Assembly (NCBI RefSeq): GCF_963678635.1
Contig: NC_087064.1
Span: 36,589,716-36,653,715, forward strand
Length of the DNA: 64,000 nt
Source of the DNA: Symsagittifera roscoffensis
Taxonomy: Eukaryota; Xenacoelomorpha; Acoela; Convolutidae
Direction of reading: 5' to 3'
The notes under the pieces: generated by a model
The model's database searches: none
The model's input: the letters and a program-made list of their open reading frames with translations, nothing else
Told to the model about the DNA's origin: nothing
In this document: positions 24,171 to 35,980 of the stretch, piece by piece
Layout: each line of letters starts with the position of its first letter
Position numbering within the stretch: position 1 is the first letter of the stretch
Translations under genes and position numbers: made by a program

Positions 24171-24719
24171 TTTTTGTTCCGACTTTCGATACGAAAGTAA
24201 CGGAATATTTGTGCTCGGGGTGGGTTTTTTTTCTTCTTCAGACAAATTTCGACTTTTTAACTAGCCATTTTTGACGGAATTTTTTAATATCATTCGAAAG
24301 CCATTGTTGTCCTGAGCTTGAATTTGAAAAGATATTTCACCTGTGATCATTTTTCGTAAAGTTATGAGGGTTTAAAGATTGCCATTTTGGCCATTTTGAC
24401 CAATTTGGGACAATTAACGCGCGATAGATTTCACGCTATTAACGCGTAAGCGGAGATTTAATCCGTCTTATAAATCGTTCCAAATTGGTTGAACGAAGCT
24501 TAGTTGCCACAATTGATTTGTTTAAAGGAACGAAATATATCTTTTTGTACTTTATATGGCATGTGGGGGATGATTTTCATAAAAAATTTCAAATTTTAGA
24601 AGAAAAAAAATTTTCATTGTATTTTATTTCATTTAATTTTTTATGTTATTACTGCTGCTCCATAAACCTTAAAAAGCAGTCGGAACATTCAGGGCTTCGC
24701 CCTGATACGAGCAGTCTTG
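24171..24719 (+). repeat. HINE-like family A, full-length copy
   Basis: Starts TTTTTGTTCCGACTTTCG and ends GTCGGAACATTC, then the perfect hairpin CAGGGCTTCGCCCTG, then ATACGAGCAGTCTTG. The interior has GCTCGGGGTGGG, TTTTTGACGGAAT, AACGCGCGAT and TTAACGCGTAAGCGGAG. It is inserted within the AT-motif repeat. Confidence 0.75.
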
Positions 24720-24934
24720 TCTTTGTTTTATAATCGCCTATTAAACGCATTATTATCGATAATTTCAGAACTGTATGGAAACATACCATGAAAATCCATT
24801 ATAATTGATTTATATTCATGGAACATCATTGCGGGGACAAACCAACTTCAATCATAGCCCAAAAGTAACACAGTATATAATCGAAATTAGGATCTCATTT
24901 TAGAGCGAGCAGGCAGGCAGCCTATTACTCTTTT

Positions 24935-25514
24935 TAAAAGGAACCTCGGGTGTGTTTCAGTTTTTTTTCTTTTTTTTTCTCTTTTTTTTTGCTTTCCACG
25001 CAAAACTAGCTACCACAAATAATTATCAAGAGAATTGAGTAATGTATTATATTAAGACTTTTAGTCCTGACGCGAGTCACAGAAAAAAATTCTCTAACAT
25101 TTTTTTCAGTGTCAAAAAAAAAAACCGGTTTGCAATTTTTGATTTTTCGTCTACTTTTGATCAAGTATAGGCGAGCTAGCAGGCATTTAAAATAGCCTAT
25201 TTATACTGAATTTGATAGTTTTAGTCAAGTAAAAGTATGTTTTTGATTTTTTTAGCAAAAATTTGGGAATCGAAAACTTCTGAATTTCAACTTTCGATTT
25301 TTTTTGATGTTCTAATCATATTTCTAGCAAAACTGCTAATCAATTTCCTTGTTGTACTATGACCGACGAATATGCCTAAAATGTACTTTTTTGTTCAGAT
25401 TTTTCTATCACACCACGTAGAAAAAAAAAGATACTAATTTGAAAAACCTTTTTTTTGTACTTTTTAAAGACTTGGTCGGAACATTCTTTGCTACTTGCAC
25501 AGTTACCGGCTTAT
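24935..25514 (+). repeat. HINE-like family B copy
   Basis: The left end is diverged (GGAACCTCGGGTGTG). The right end is GGTCGGAACATTCTTTGCTAC followed by TTGCACAGTTACCGGCTTATC. It contains the TTTTTGATTTTTCGTCTA landmark seen in the other copies. Confidence 0.55.
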
Positions 25515-25637
25515 CTTGTTTGGATATGTTTTGAGTGTTGACTATGGACTAGTTGCTCATTATGGACTACTAAGCACTACTATGGATCACTACTATTTTC
25601 ATAGTAACGCTAACAATGTTGATTGTGAAAACCTTAC

Positions 25638-25899
25638 GAGCTGCAGTGCTTATGCAATGTCCAGCAGTGATGACCCAAAACTTGTGAATTATAGTTGCCC
25701 CACAGTAGTCTGCTGCATCCTGTATGCGCACAAGAGCGAAGAATGGTCTTTGACTCACTGCATGGAACCCATTGATAATCAACGATTTTTTAGAGCTACT
25801 TATATTAGTAGGTTTTGACTGGATTTGGTTAAGCAAGTTATAAGGCACAGCAGCAGTAAAAACAGCAACGACCAAAAGATTACCAAGTCTTATTATCAT
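25638..25899 (-). CDS. First exon of a second trypsin-like serine protease gene (partial)
   Basis: Minus strand. ATG at 25899, a signal peptide (RLGNLLVVAVFTAAV), a short propeptide, then SLIINGFHAVSQRPFFALVR, DYCGATIIHKFWVITAGHC with the catalytic His, and a donor CTC/GTAAGG (GT at 25637-25636) in phase 1. It is a clear paralogue of 21688-21942: same IING start, same DYCGA block, same exon length and donor phase, opposite strand. Downstream exons (lower coordinates) were not found; that interval is mainly repeats and the gap. It could be functional if distant exons exist, or a pseudogene. Confidence 0.65.
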
Positions 25900-26570
25900 G
25901 TTAATGTTGTGTTAGAAATATTGATTCCGATTTTGATTATTATAAAACAGATTATTTACAGAAAAGAGTTTATTGATTATAGATTTCAAACAAAGCAATG
26001 AAACGTTCTCAAAAGTAACTTTGTTTTCTTTGTGCATTTACCAAATGATTTAGAGGTCAAAATCGAAATTTAAATTAGCAAAATTTTGAAGCAAATAGCG
26101 AGATACTGATTTTAAGCAAAATACTACCACTTGGCATGTCACTTAAATGTTTTGCTCCATATATTGCATTTTTTATAGCGGAATCCCTTGAATAATTAAT
26201 GACGCTAAAAATTCATTGCAAGAAAAAAGGATGCAATGAAGTAGTAACAAAGGGGATGATTTCGGCTTATATTTACCAGCTTGTTTCAACCTTATTCAGT
26301 TAGCTGTTTTTAATCTAGTCGAACAGTTGTTGGACTGGTGTAAAAAGTTATCAAGGAGGTTCTTGATATGTAAAAAAGTATCAAGAAAATATCAAAATAG
26401 CTTTTTTCTGCAAGGACTTTCAACTGAATCCTTCATTAACAAAAAGCTTAACATTGTTTTAATGAAAAATATTTTCTTCCACTTAATCTCAATACTACAT
26501 TAACAGAAAGCTAAACATTCTTCTTTATGAAAAAAGTCACAAATTCTTCAAATCAGGCAGCCAAAATGTT
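25900..26570. other. No feature recognised (possible 5' flank of the trypsin-like exon)
   Basis: A/T-rich, no frame or known repeat. A hAT-like family D 3' end (GGTCGACCTAAAAATGAC ... GCCCGCCCCTGCGG) begins at about 26580 and ends near 26680. Confidence 0.35.
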
Positions 26571-26828
26571 GTTGTAACGCCAGCTCGGAAAATCATTTTG
26601 GTCGACCTAAAAATGACAGAACTTCATATTTTTTAAAATTATCTTCCCATCTCGAAAAAACCCTAAGCCCGCCCCTGCGGTAGTATATAAAAAAGTAACA
26701 TTCAAGATCACGCCAAATCCTCGGTTGTGAGATCTTATTAGAAAAGCATATTTCCTGTAGAAGCCTTACAAGATTTTAAAAGATTAGGAATCGTGTTAGT
26801 CTATTATGGATTCTTTTATCCGGCAGAT

Positions 26829-27213
26829 CTTTTTGTTCCGACTTTCGTAACGAAAGTAACGGAATATTTGTGCTCGGGGTGGGTTTTTTTTCTTCAGACA
26901 AATTTCGACTTTTTAACTAGCCATTTTTGACGGAATTTTCTTATATCATTCGAAAACTATTGTTGCCCTGAGCTTAAATTTGAAAAGATATTTTTACCTG
27001 TGATCGTTTTTCGTAAAATTATGGGGGTTTAAAGATTGCCATTTCGGCCAATTTGGGACAATTAACACTTTTTTTAAAAATTTTTTTATTTTTTTTATTA
27101 CAAAGTTTTTTTTTTAATTTTTATAAATTCAGTTTTTTCATGTTATTACTGCTACATAGACCTTAAAAGGCAGTCGGAACATTCAGGGCTTCGCCCTGAT
27201 ACGAGCAGTCTTG
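26829..27213 (+). repeat. HINE-like family A, internally deleted
   Basis: Starts TTTTGTTCCGACTTTCG and ends CAGGGCTTCGCCCTG, then ATACGAGCAGTCTTG. The middle, from after GACAATTAAC to the poly-T tract, is missing relative to the copy at 24171. Confidence 0.7.
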
Positions 27214-27758
27214 TTTACCGTTTGAGAAGAAAGAAATTTTCCATTGTCATCTTTTTATTCGATTTTATTTTAATTACTTAAACTGATTTGAATCATCGGT
27301 GTTTTTCCATTTTTTCGATGTTTTATCATTGTGCTTTTTTCATCTCTTTGTGGAAATGCGATTGCCAAAATAATCAAAAAGAGCGATAAAGTCCAGAGAC
27401 AGTTTAATAGCTTTTCCAATTTTGGCAATTTTCATGTTCTTTTCTCATCTAAACAGTCTCTGCTTTTGATTAAATTTTTCTTTTACAAAAATAGAATTTT
27501 ACCAATTCAAACGCGTTGACTCGTTTTTAAATCCCAACAAACTAGAATTTTGAGAGAGCCGCCTCTCTTCATTTGCTTCATCATTCTTTGATGAGTTTTC
27601 TTCGCATTTCCAAAAATCTGAAATTAGCTAAAATTACATTCAGTAACAGACAAGATCCGAGTCAGTAACCCTTTTAAGTCTTATGTAACATTCAGTTGCA
27701 TTATCATAATATTGAGTTCGTTTTTTTCTTCCGCTAACTATCAATTCGATTTTATATT

Positions 27759-28450
27759 ATGACTTATATAACAACTCTGGCTATATGTCTCAGCTGTCTT
27801 GCGATACCTTCATATAACACTCAAGGTAAATTTGGAATTGAAAAATCTTCAATCTTGGCTTTTTCTGCTGAAAAATTTAAATATTCTACCTTTTTTTGCA
27901 GATGATGTGTATGATGGGCTTGCAGGTGAGTTAAATATTTGACCTTTAAGCGCCCAAAGTTTACAAAGTGGCAATGAGGTAACGTTTTCTCAAAAATGAG
28001 TGAGCGGCTGAGAAGCTTTGCCAAAAATTTCTAAGACAAAAAAAAACGTGCAATGAAAATATCAAAATATGAAATAACTGACGAGTTGAATTGAAAAATC
28101 CTGTGATGGTGCTATCGTTGATAGCACCACCTCAAATCATAAAAGGCTCAATCATTTTAGAGTCCTTTCTTCCCGGATTGTGGAAGCAGTACGACCCAGT
28201 TTCAATAGTCGGGGACCTGACCGAATTCCAGCAAAACCTTTTCGACCAAAGCTACTCCAGGGCTATCTTTGACCAGCAGAAGTGTCCAATCAATGGACAC
28301 TTCATCGAGGAAATGTTCGTGAACACAGAGAATTTGCAGATCAGCGACATATTGATGAAAGTGAACTGTGGTGGGAAGGTCGGATGGATACACTTATTGG
28401 GGGAACCCTATTATTTTGCTTCATTTTTTGAATCTAACCCTATAGAGTGA
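27759..28450 (+). CDS. Small secreted protein, three exons, intact member of an unrecognised family
   Basis: Proposed exons are 27759-27825, 27902-27925 and 28125-28450, all joined in phase 1, giving 138 aa. Exon 1 encodes a signal peptide (MTYITTLAICLSCLAIPS) and ends at CAAG/GTAAAT. Exon 2 is only 24 nt, between TTTTTTTGCAG and GTGAGT, and encodes acidic DVYDGLA. Exon 3 follows GTTGATAG (weak pyrimidine tract) and contains GLWKQYDPVSIV, LTEFQQNLFDQS, FDQQKCPINGHFIEEMF and LMKVNCGGKVGWIHLLGEPY. Its two cysteines and block order match the broken copies at 7478, 11076 and 16941. That recurrence, and a complete frame only here, support a real gene. I do not recognise the family. The mature protein would be about 120 aa and secreted. 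Its role is unknown. Confidence 0.65.
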
Positions 28451-31296
28451 AAAGATAACTTAAGTTAATAACGGAGTTTAAAAGACCCATTTTTCAAGAT
28501 TGTGTGTAATGCGTATTGTGTATATTTGTATGTTTTCAGAAAAATGATGTTGGTAGTTCAAAGTAGCTTCCAGTATGTGCGAAACAAATTCTCTATGACA
28601 GGAAAAAAAATTACTCCAAATTTTTCAAATGAAGTTTTCGTGTTTTGCTTATACCAAGTCGAACTACAAATACGGGACATAGAAGTTTCAACTTTTAGTT
28701 TTCAGGCGATAAAACGTTCACAAATGTTTTCACGTTTATTTTGTTTTCTCTGCAAATATTCACGGTCAAAAACTTTGAATTATGATGGATGAAACAGTTT
28801 TTAAATAATATAGCCGGAAAAGAAACCGTAAAATGTTGTTTTCAAGTCGTCGTTGGCGCTTCAATCACAGGGCGTCAAAGAGATGTTCTTAGTGCCGAAA
28901 AGTTCCCGTAAGCAACAAAAGCAGTTTGAAATATTGGACTTGAAAGTAATCGTTTGAAAGCTCAAGATTTCAGCTGAATTTCTTTTCAAGTAAAACCGAA
29001 ACAAAATTTTGCTAAGTTCTTAGACAGAAGAATAAAGTTAGCTGAAAATTCAGCAACTTGTGTTGTTAAATGGCAAAAATCTAAGTCAGATTTATTTTTA
29101 TCGCTGAGCTGTTTTTTTTCTCCAGAGACCTAGCTGCTATTCTTAGCTTTCCAACGATATCTTTCAAGTTCAGCAATTGAAACTACTTTTGCTGTTTGCG
29201 GGGACTTTTAAGCACTAAAACGACGCATGAAAAAAATGTTCTATGGTTTTTATCCGTTTAAAATCTTTGGAACAAATTCATCCATTTTATTTCAAAGTTT
29301 CAACCTTGAATATTCAATAGCTGTTGAGAAGTTAGCAGAAACATGAAAAAGTTTTGGTTCAATTTATTGGCTAAAATTAAGATTTACAACTTCTGTCCTG
29401 TGACTGTATTAATGGATACTCTAACTTAAGGTTTTAAATTGCAATTAGGAGTTTATTCAGGAGCAGAGTGAAGTTTTTGAGCTGTAGCGTTTTCATTACT
29501 TTATATTAAGAAATTAACATTTTTCAAATTTTTGTTTAGTCCTCATATTCAGTTCCCTAGAGTTTTCTACCGTCAGCAGTTTTAAATATAGTCAGAATAT
29601 GGTATATTAGCATCGTGTTGTATTTCCTGAATAAGTCATGGATTTGATCGCAGGGGTCTCCTTTTTCATTTTTTGGGTATTTTTTTCCAAATATAAGTAC
29701 CTCAAAAAAATGTGAGTGAGAATTGATTTTATAAAAAACTTTTTTGGCCTTTTTTTGCTTTCCGAAGTTTTTTAAAGTATAGAAAAAAGTTCTAAATGGT
29801 TCTCCTTTAGAATGAATGAAATTCATATCCAACTTTACTACACTTTTCAGGTACTGTAGCTTTGTTTTCACTATAATTTAGCATTTTTCATAAAAATATT
29901 ATCTTTTCAGGCCTATTTAAGAAACCACGGGTTAACTTATTGAGTCAACTTTTTTGGTTCTCGAAATTTTTGCGAAGTGATGCTTATCTATTGAAATTTT
30001 TAAAACATAAGAAATTTTTAAAACATAAGAAATTTTTTGCATTTGTTCATTATACAAAATTTTCATTTTGGAAGTGGGTTTTTTGCCTCCAAAGATAACT
30101 AATAAACTGAGATGCATAAATTTAACTTCGTCAAAACATTTGAATTACACAAAAAATTTGTTTCCGTAAGATTTCATTAGAACACGCAAAAATTTTCGAA
30201 AGACAGTTTTTAATCTAATCGAATTAAAATTGTCTAAAAAATTTGGAGAATGAAAACACATTGAAAAAGAATTGTTCCGCTTTCTCATGTCTTTGAAATG
30301 CATCGCATAATTATATATAAATCATCATGAATTAATGTTAGGCAGGTTAGAGATAACTTTAATGTTAAACTCGTTGAAATTGCATATGAAGAGTGCAAAT
30401 AGTCTATCAAAAAGCAGTGAAGTAATCGTATCTAAATTATTTAGTGACCACACTTTTGCATGTTTCCATTGCTAATAAAAAAAAATTGGAAATTTTGTTT
30501 GAAAAAAACGGCTAACAAATCATAGTTTTGAATGTTTATTGGTTTTTTTCTACCAACATCCGATATCAAATAATTAGTGGTTTAATTTGAGTCGTATTGG
30601 GATACATTAGGGTGTAAATTATTTTGAGTGCAGGAGAAACCGCCATGCACAAATGACTTGCATTACGCTTTCAGTATCATAGATAAACCTTTGGAAACGG
30701 ATATCAAAAAAGATTATGAAAAACGGGGCGCTGAAAATTATTTTTTTTTTAGATCTCAAGGAGACGATATCTTCAGAGGGTTTTCGATTTCTTTTTTTTT
30801 GAAAAAAATATTTCGACTTCCGATTGAAATTTAAAAATAAAGATACCACTTGTATATCAAGACGAGACCCTGAAGGTTCATTCTAACTGAATTTCAGCGC
30901 TGATTAAAATAAATTTTTCTATGAAAATTGACCAAAAAGAAAGAAAAATTCCTTCTAATTTTTTCCTGAAGTTTAAACTCTAATGTAAATTGCAAAGATA
31001 TGTATTTAGCGCCTCGCATCCTATAAATAGACGAAATGATTTTCTTCGAATCAGTTTGGAATGCACTGATTTGCCACTTGAGCGCGTAATAAGAACCCAA
31101 CATTTCGAGCGTTGAATATCCCGTTTATTTGTTAAGTTGGACAAACTAAAAAATTTGAAACCCCCGTAACATTCCAAAAACTGATCACACGTGACTTTTT
31201 TTGTCTTTTGACTTCCATTCTTTTTCAGATGCTATGAAAAACTTCCATCAACAAAACTTTTTAATACAAAATTAGAAATTGACTAAATAGAAAAAA
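28451..31296. other. No feature recognised
   Basis: A/T-rich sequence with many short frames of biased composition and no homologous pair, hairpin terminus or domain I can identify. No poly(A) signal was assigned to the upstream gene. Confidence 0.35.
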
Positions 31297-31889
31297 AGAT
31301 AGCCGGTTACTGCGCAAGTAGCACAGAATGTTCCGACCATAGTCTTTAGAACACCAAAAATTAGTGAAGTTTTTTGGTGCGATCATAGGATCTTAGTTAG
31401 AGCTTGGTAAGTTGAAAAAATCTGCCATGAAAAGATAATTTAGGCAAATTAGAAGACTATAGTAAAAAAAAATTATTTTTTTTGCAGAAAAAGGTCTAGA
31501 AAAACTAACAAAGATTTCGCAGATAATTTTTGAATTTTTTGACGTTTTCAGTTCCCAAAAAGACGCTAAAATCTCTAAAAACTAGTTTACTAACTTATGA
31601 TTAAGCTCTTAAATTAGGAATAATTCAGCTTGTAAGCCTGCTCGCTTTCTTTATTTAATCGAATTAAGACAAAAAAAATCAAAAATTTCAAATCAGTTTT
31701 TCTCGACACTGGGATTTTTTTTGGAATTTTTTAAAAGTGGTTCAAAGAATGACTGAATAAGTTTAAATAAGATGTATTACTCAACCCAGTCCAATCATAA
31801 ATTGTGGTACCTGATTTTGCGTGGAAAAGGATATGCAAAAAAAACCTAAATCGCACCCGAATACAAAGTTCCTCAGTGTTCGGAACACA
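31297..31889 (-). repeat. HINE-like family B copy
   Basis: Minus-strand copy. The 3' hairpin block (AGCCGGTTACTGCGCAAGTA then GCACAGAATGTTCCGACC) is at the left, and the 5' end with GTGTTCCGAACA-like sequence is near 31885. Confidence 0.6.
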
Positions 31890-32695
31890 AACCTAAGCTT
31901 GAATATTCAGTTTTTTCTTCAAAATTCTGAAAAAAATATCTGAGCTTATATAAATAGTTACTGCCTTGAAGTGTCGGAAGTAAACAACTTCAGTAGTGAT
32001 TAGTTTTTTTTACCTTTGGCCAAGTGCAAACCTGCCAGACTTTGCTTAAGGATTTTATTTTTCAATCGGAATTATAAATATTTTTTCTGCACTTTAAAAG
32101 TAAGCAAAATTTTTTTCAAAGCCTTATTTATTAAAAATATTTTGAAGAAAACAGAACTTGAGGTAGTTTAATGAACAACCTGATTAAAGTATGAGGGTGA
32201 AACCTATATCTTTAATTCCACCCTTTAGTGTAAATTGGTCAGAAATTTCTCATTACTTTCGCAATTGACTTTCTCACTTGACAGTTTTTCTAAATGTACA
32301 GAACTGGTTCTTTCAAAGACAAGAAACAAATCGTCGAAACAATAATTTAACGTTAAATGAAACGGGCGAAAAGTAAATGATTTTGACAAGCAGTTAGTAT
32401 GGTGAAGTTTCGGAGAAATGACTTCTCACTTTATAAAGAAGTCACTTCTGACTTTTTGATTTAAAATAAGAACATGATCGGATATCGCACGATGTGACAC
32501 GATATCGCGCGATGTCATATTACGAGTTCAGATCTCAAACAAAATGTTCCAAAGAAGATAGTGAACTCGTAGATGGACAACAGAGAAAAATGAAGAGCCA
32601 TTGAGACAGGGCATTGAGAGAATCAGTGATCAGTGAAGTCTGGAGTCACAAGAAAGGTGAAAGAAGCTTACGAGAGAAAGAGATCCACACACAGT

Positions 32696-32734
<39 letters not shown>

Positions 32735-33989
32735 AGTGGTAGATAAAAACTGGCGAACTGTTCAATTTGATAATTCAATTGATGTGGTGTTTTATAAAAT
32801 TTTAGATATTTTGGTGATGCTTAAACCGTCACTGCGAGATCTGAACTCGAACCTGATTTAATGAAAAGAAATTCCACAAAAAATCATCCAAATTCTGTTT
32901 TGCTTATTTGTTTTGCTATGTATGAAGTCTGTGAAGAAAACTTAAGCTTTGTTGAATCTCGGTACGCTGAATCTCGATATGTTTTGTTCGATACGCTTAT
33001 CGTTGGATTTTGCGTCAGACTTAGGTTATGAGAAACATGCTTACCTATATTATGCAATGCAGTGTGTTTGCTGATATAATTTAGAATGAATTTTTGACAC
33101 TGAAAAGTACGTGGAGCATAAACTATTTATTCAGAGCAATACGGTTTAAGTTTAAAAAAGATAAATCAGAAAGAACCATGTTATCAGGATAAGAAGACGT
33201 TTTTTTTTGCACTTTGCAGAGCAATTTGAGGCTAGAATTTTACATTCTAAACTGAATAAAATTATCAATAGAGAAGAAGATGAGAGAGACTTTGCATGAA
33301 GTTTTAGGAATAATCCTACTGTAGAACAGAGACAAGCATCTTAAAGAAAAAAAGAAAGAAATTTTAGATGAAAATTGATTGCATGTTTGCTATGAGTTGG
33401 TCCAGTGTTTAGACAAAAAACTCGTTTTTAAGACCTCATAAAAGCAAGGAAAGTAAAGCTTGGGAAATTTTGCAGAAAAAGTTTAAGAGTGCCGAGAGAC
33501 GGAGACTGCAGCACTTGATTTCAGATTTAAACTCGATAAAATTATGAGCTACCGAGAATGTAGTCGAAAATATATCTAGAGCCGAGGAGCTGCAGTATAA
33601 TGTAGATGAAGTAGACGAGGGCCAATTGAAAAGATGTTTCTGTCAATCATTCTTAAAGGCCTGCCATAAGAGCTCAAAACTTTTTCTACGCTGATTAAAT
33701 TGAGAAAATTTGATAAAAATTAAGAAAACATTAGTTAAATTTTGGAATTGATCAAAAGAATGAGAAGTAGGAGACTGAACATTCGTTTATTTCTAGGGCA
33801 AAAACGTGTTTTAGGTGCAAAAAAAAAGCAGCTCATTGTAGATCTAAACTATCATCCAGTAATAGACATCCTGTGAAAAATTTCAACTGCTTAGAATTAG
33901 GACACATAACTAGGGATTGTGATTAAGATTTCGAGAGAAAAGCGTAAGAGATGAGCATCAGTTGACTGACAGAAATGAAATTTGATTTG

Positions 33990-34290
33990 GCTTTTACATC
34001 TGGGCCACTAGAGTCGATGGTGACTTAGTTATAAATTCAAGCGCAACTTTCAGTATGGTAAGAGATAGGAATTTATTTGTTGAACTGGACGAGAGTCTCA
34101 GCAAATCTGTTGAAAACGCTAACAAAACGGAGTCTAATGTTTTAGGTAAAGGAAAAATTGATTTTACAGTGAGATACTTTCAGGCAAATTTAAAAAAATG
34201 TGTGCCAGAAAAAATAGAAAACATGGTGTCAGTCATAAGACTTACTAGAGGAGGAGATAAAGCGGTTTTTGGAGCAAAATCATTTGTTTG
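33990..34290 (+). pseudogene. Copia-type protease region, decayed
   Basis: A 78-codon frame from 34055 (MVRDRNLFVELDES, NVLGKGKIDF, ENMVSVIRLTRGG, VFGAKSF) follows an upstream INSSATFSM in the same frame. This matches the layout of the Copia aspartic protease domain, from the D-S-G-A site through the G-K-G turn to the SV.rL...G..V.F block. The active-site Asp and Gly are replaced (N-S-S-A), so it cannot be an active protease. Reading is cut at 34290 by a minus-strand Gypsy fragment. Confidence 0.6.
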
Positions 34291-34318
34291 AAAGGTTTAA
34301 GTAGAGTTTTTATCTTGT

Positions 34319-35230
34319 TCCATTGTTCGTGTTGATTTTAGGAATAATCGAATTTTTCCATAATGTTAAACTTGTACCTTGTGCTGTGGCTAGTTGCAAG
34401 AAGTTTTTGAAGGGGAAAGTTTTGGCTTTAGACTTTGGATTTTATTCCATGTGGAGATGTTGATAATGTTTGATTCTGAGCCAGAGTAAAATAAAAAATC
34501 TATTTCAAGATCTGGTGGTTGAAATTTTTTTTTCGGACTTTCTAAAAGTAGTGGGTTTATCAAAATTTTTTTTTTTGGTTCTGCTACTTTATTTACTGTG
34601 TTTTGGTATAAACTGTTCATGCTTTAGCTGTTTTTAATTGTATGTGGAAAATAGTTCGTGTTATCTTGGTTATTATTTAGTTCTTGAGGATTTAAACTGA
34701 TAAAAATCATTTTGATAGGAATTCATAGTCTATTTCATATGCATGCTCTATCATGTGTTTCAAGAGAATAAGCCTTTCGTACAAGAATTTTTTTTCTTAC
34801 TGCTAGTTGTTTTATTGTTTCCTTCGGGAGTCTACGTATTTCGTTGCATAAAACTTTTTGATGATATTTGTTTCGTTCAGTGTCAAACATTTTTGAAAAT
34901 ATTTGTGCCAATCGGATTTAATTTCTATAGATAAAACTCAAAACTATTTTTTAGCTGCGCCATCGAGGGTGGCTTGGATTAATACTGTTCGTCTATGTAT
35001 TCAATTTTGATGCAGAGGTGTGTTTATAAGATTTGCGCCTATATTTAAGATTGAATTTGATGTAACATCATTAAAATAGTCTTCTACTGAGTATTCAAAA
35101 GCTGTTCCTGTAAAAATCACGAGTGGTTTTTCGGATGTTATACATGATACGCCCATAAAGTATGGATTCATTGTCTTTTGTAGTGATTCTGCTGTGTTTG
35201 GTATTTGTGTAAAATTTAGCTGTACCTAAA
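34319..35230 (-). pseudogene. Fragment of the 48-63 kb Gypsy-type family (Gag and protease joined by deletion)
   Basis: Minus-strand sequence from 35230 to about 34740 matches the Gag region at about 61270-60780 of the large element (AESLQKTMNPYFMG, SVEDYFND). From 34620 to 34319 it matches the protease region at about 59410-59110 (LLESPKKKFQPPDLEIDFL, NIINISTWN). The roughly 1.4 kb between, including nucleocapsid, is absent. The protease active-site motif DSGAES is changed to YSGSES, so it is dead. It lies inside the Copia remnant, in opposite orientation. Confidence 0.8.
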
Positions 35231-35980
35231 TTTTTCTCTCAAAAAAATGTTCTTGTGGTTGCCGTGATTGTTGAGAGTTCATGTAAGGTTCAAAAATATC
35301 TGCTCCGATTGAGCAAGGAAATGGGACCATTTATCCTCTAAGTGAGCGAAGAAAGTTTTTTATTTGGAAAATATTAGGATTCCGAAATCACGAAAAATGA
35401 AAGGTTGATAAAGTGGAACAGCTCTTCAGGGTTCAAGTCAGAAGACTTAATTTTGCAAAAAGATAGGAAGAGAAGGTTGAGAATTTTAGAGATTAAAGTG
35501 AGAACCTAATGATAAATGTCGATGATAAAATGAAAAAAGTTGAGCTGAAGAATTAGTCTAGAGCCCATTCAAAAACTAAAACGTCATTAGATGAACGAGC
35601 TAAGGATTAGTCGAGAAACTAATGCGAGGTTGAGAAGTTTCAGAGCCTGGACATGAAGTTAGGTTCAAAGATAGTAAAGAGTAGAAAGTCTGAAGGCAGA
35701 GCAGGCAAATTAAACAGGAGATTTGAGCTAGGACAGAAAAAAACTGATATTGTTCTCAACAAACTTCGTATGGGACTTGGTAAAGCTGAACCTCCATCTT
35801 ACTGCAGGCCATGATGCACTAACTATTTTGAAAGCAGGAGTGTTAAGTTTCGGAGGAAAGACGTCTCACTTTATAAAGAAGTCACTTCCCGTTTTTTGGT
35901 TCAAATTAAGAACATGATTGGATATCGCACAATGTCACGCAATATCGCGCGATGTCATATCACGAGATCAGATCTCAACA

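Larger units (their letters stand above)
32398..35980 (+). mobile_element. Decayed Ty1/Copia element with flanking direct repeats
   Basis: Direct repeats of about 130-140 bp, 32398-32540 and 35848-35977, share AAGTTTCGGAG, CTCACTTTATAAAGAAGTCACTT and ATATCGCGCGATGTCATAT. The right one begins TGTTAAG directly after the purine stretch GAAAGCAGGAG, which resembles a polypurine tract before a 3' LTR. Between them on the plus strand lie a Copia-type Gag (about 33420-33720), zinc-knuckle sequence (CFRCKKKAAHC near 33810; GHITRDCD near 33905) and a protease region to 34290. The left repeat diverges after ATCTCAA, so the LTRs are partial. A GA microsatellite lies at 32697-32728. Confidence 0.65.

Noticed and set aside
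29557-31177. Several frames of 60-104 codons on both strands
   Set aside because: Biased composition (Phe, Lys, Ile, Asn), overlaps between strands, no domain, signal or homologous pair. Expected by chance in this AT-rich sequence.
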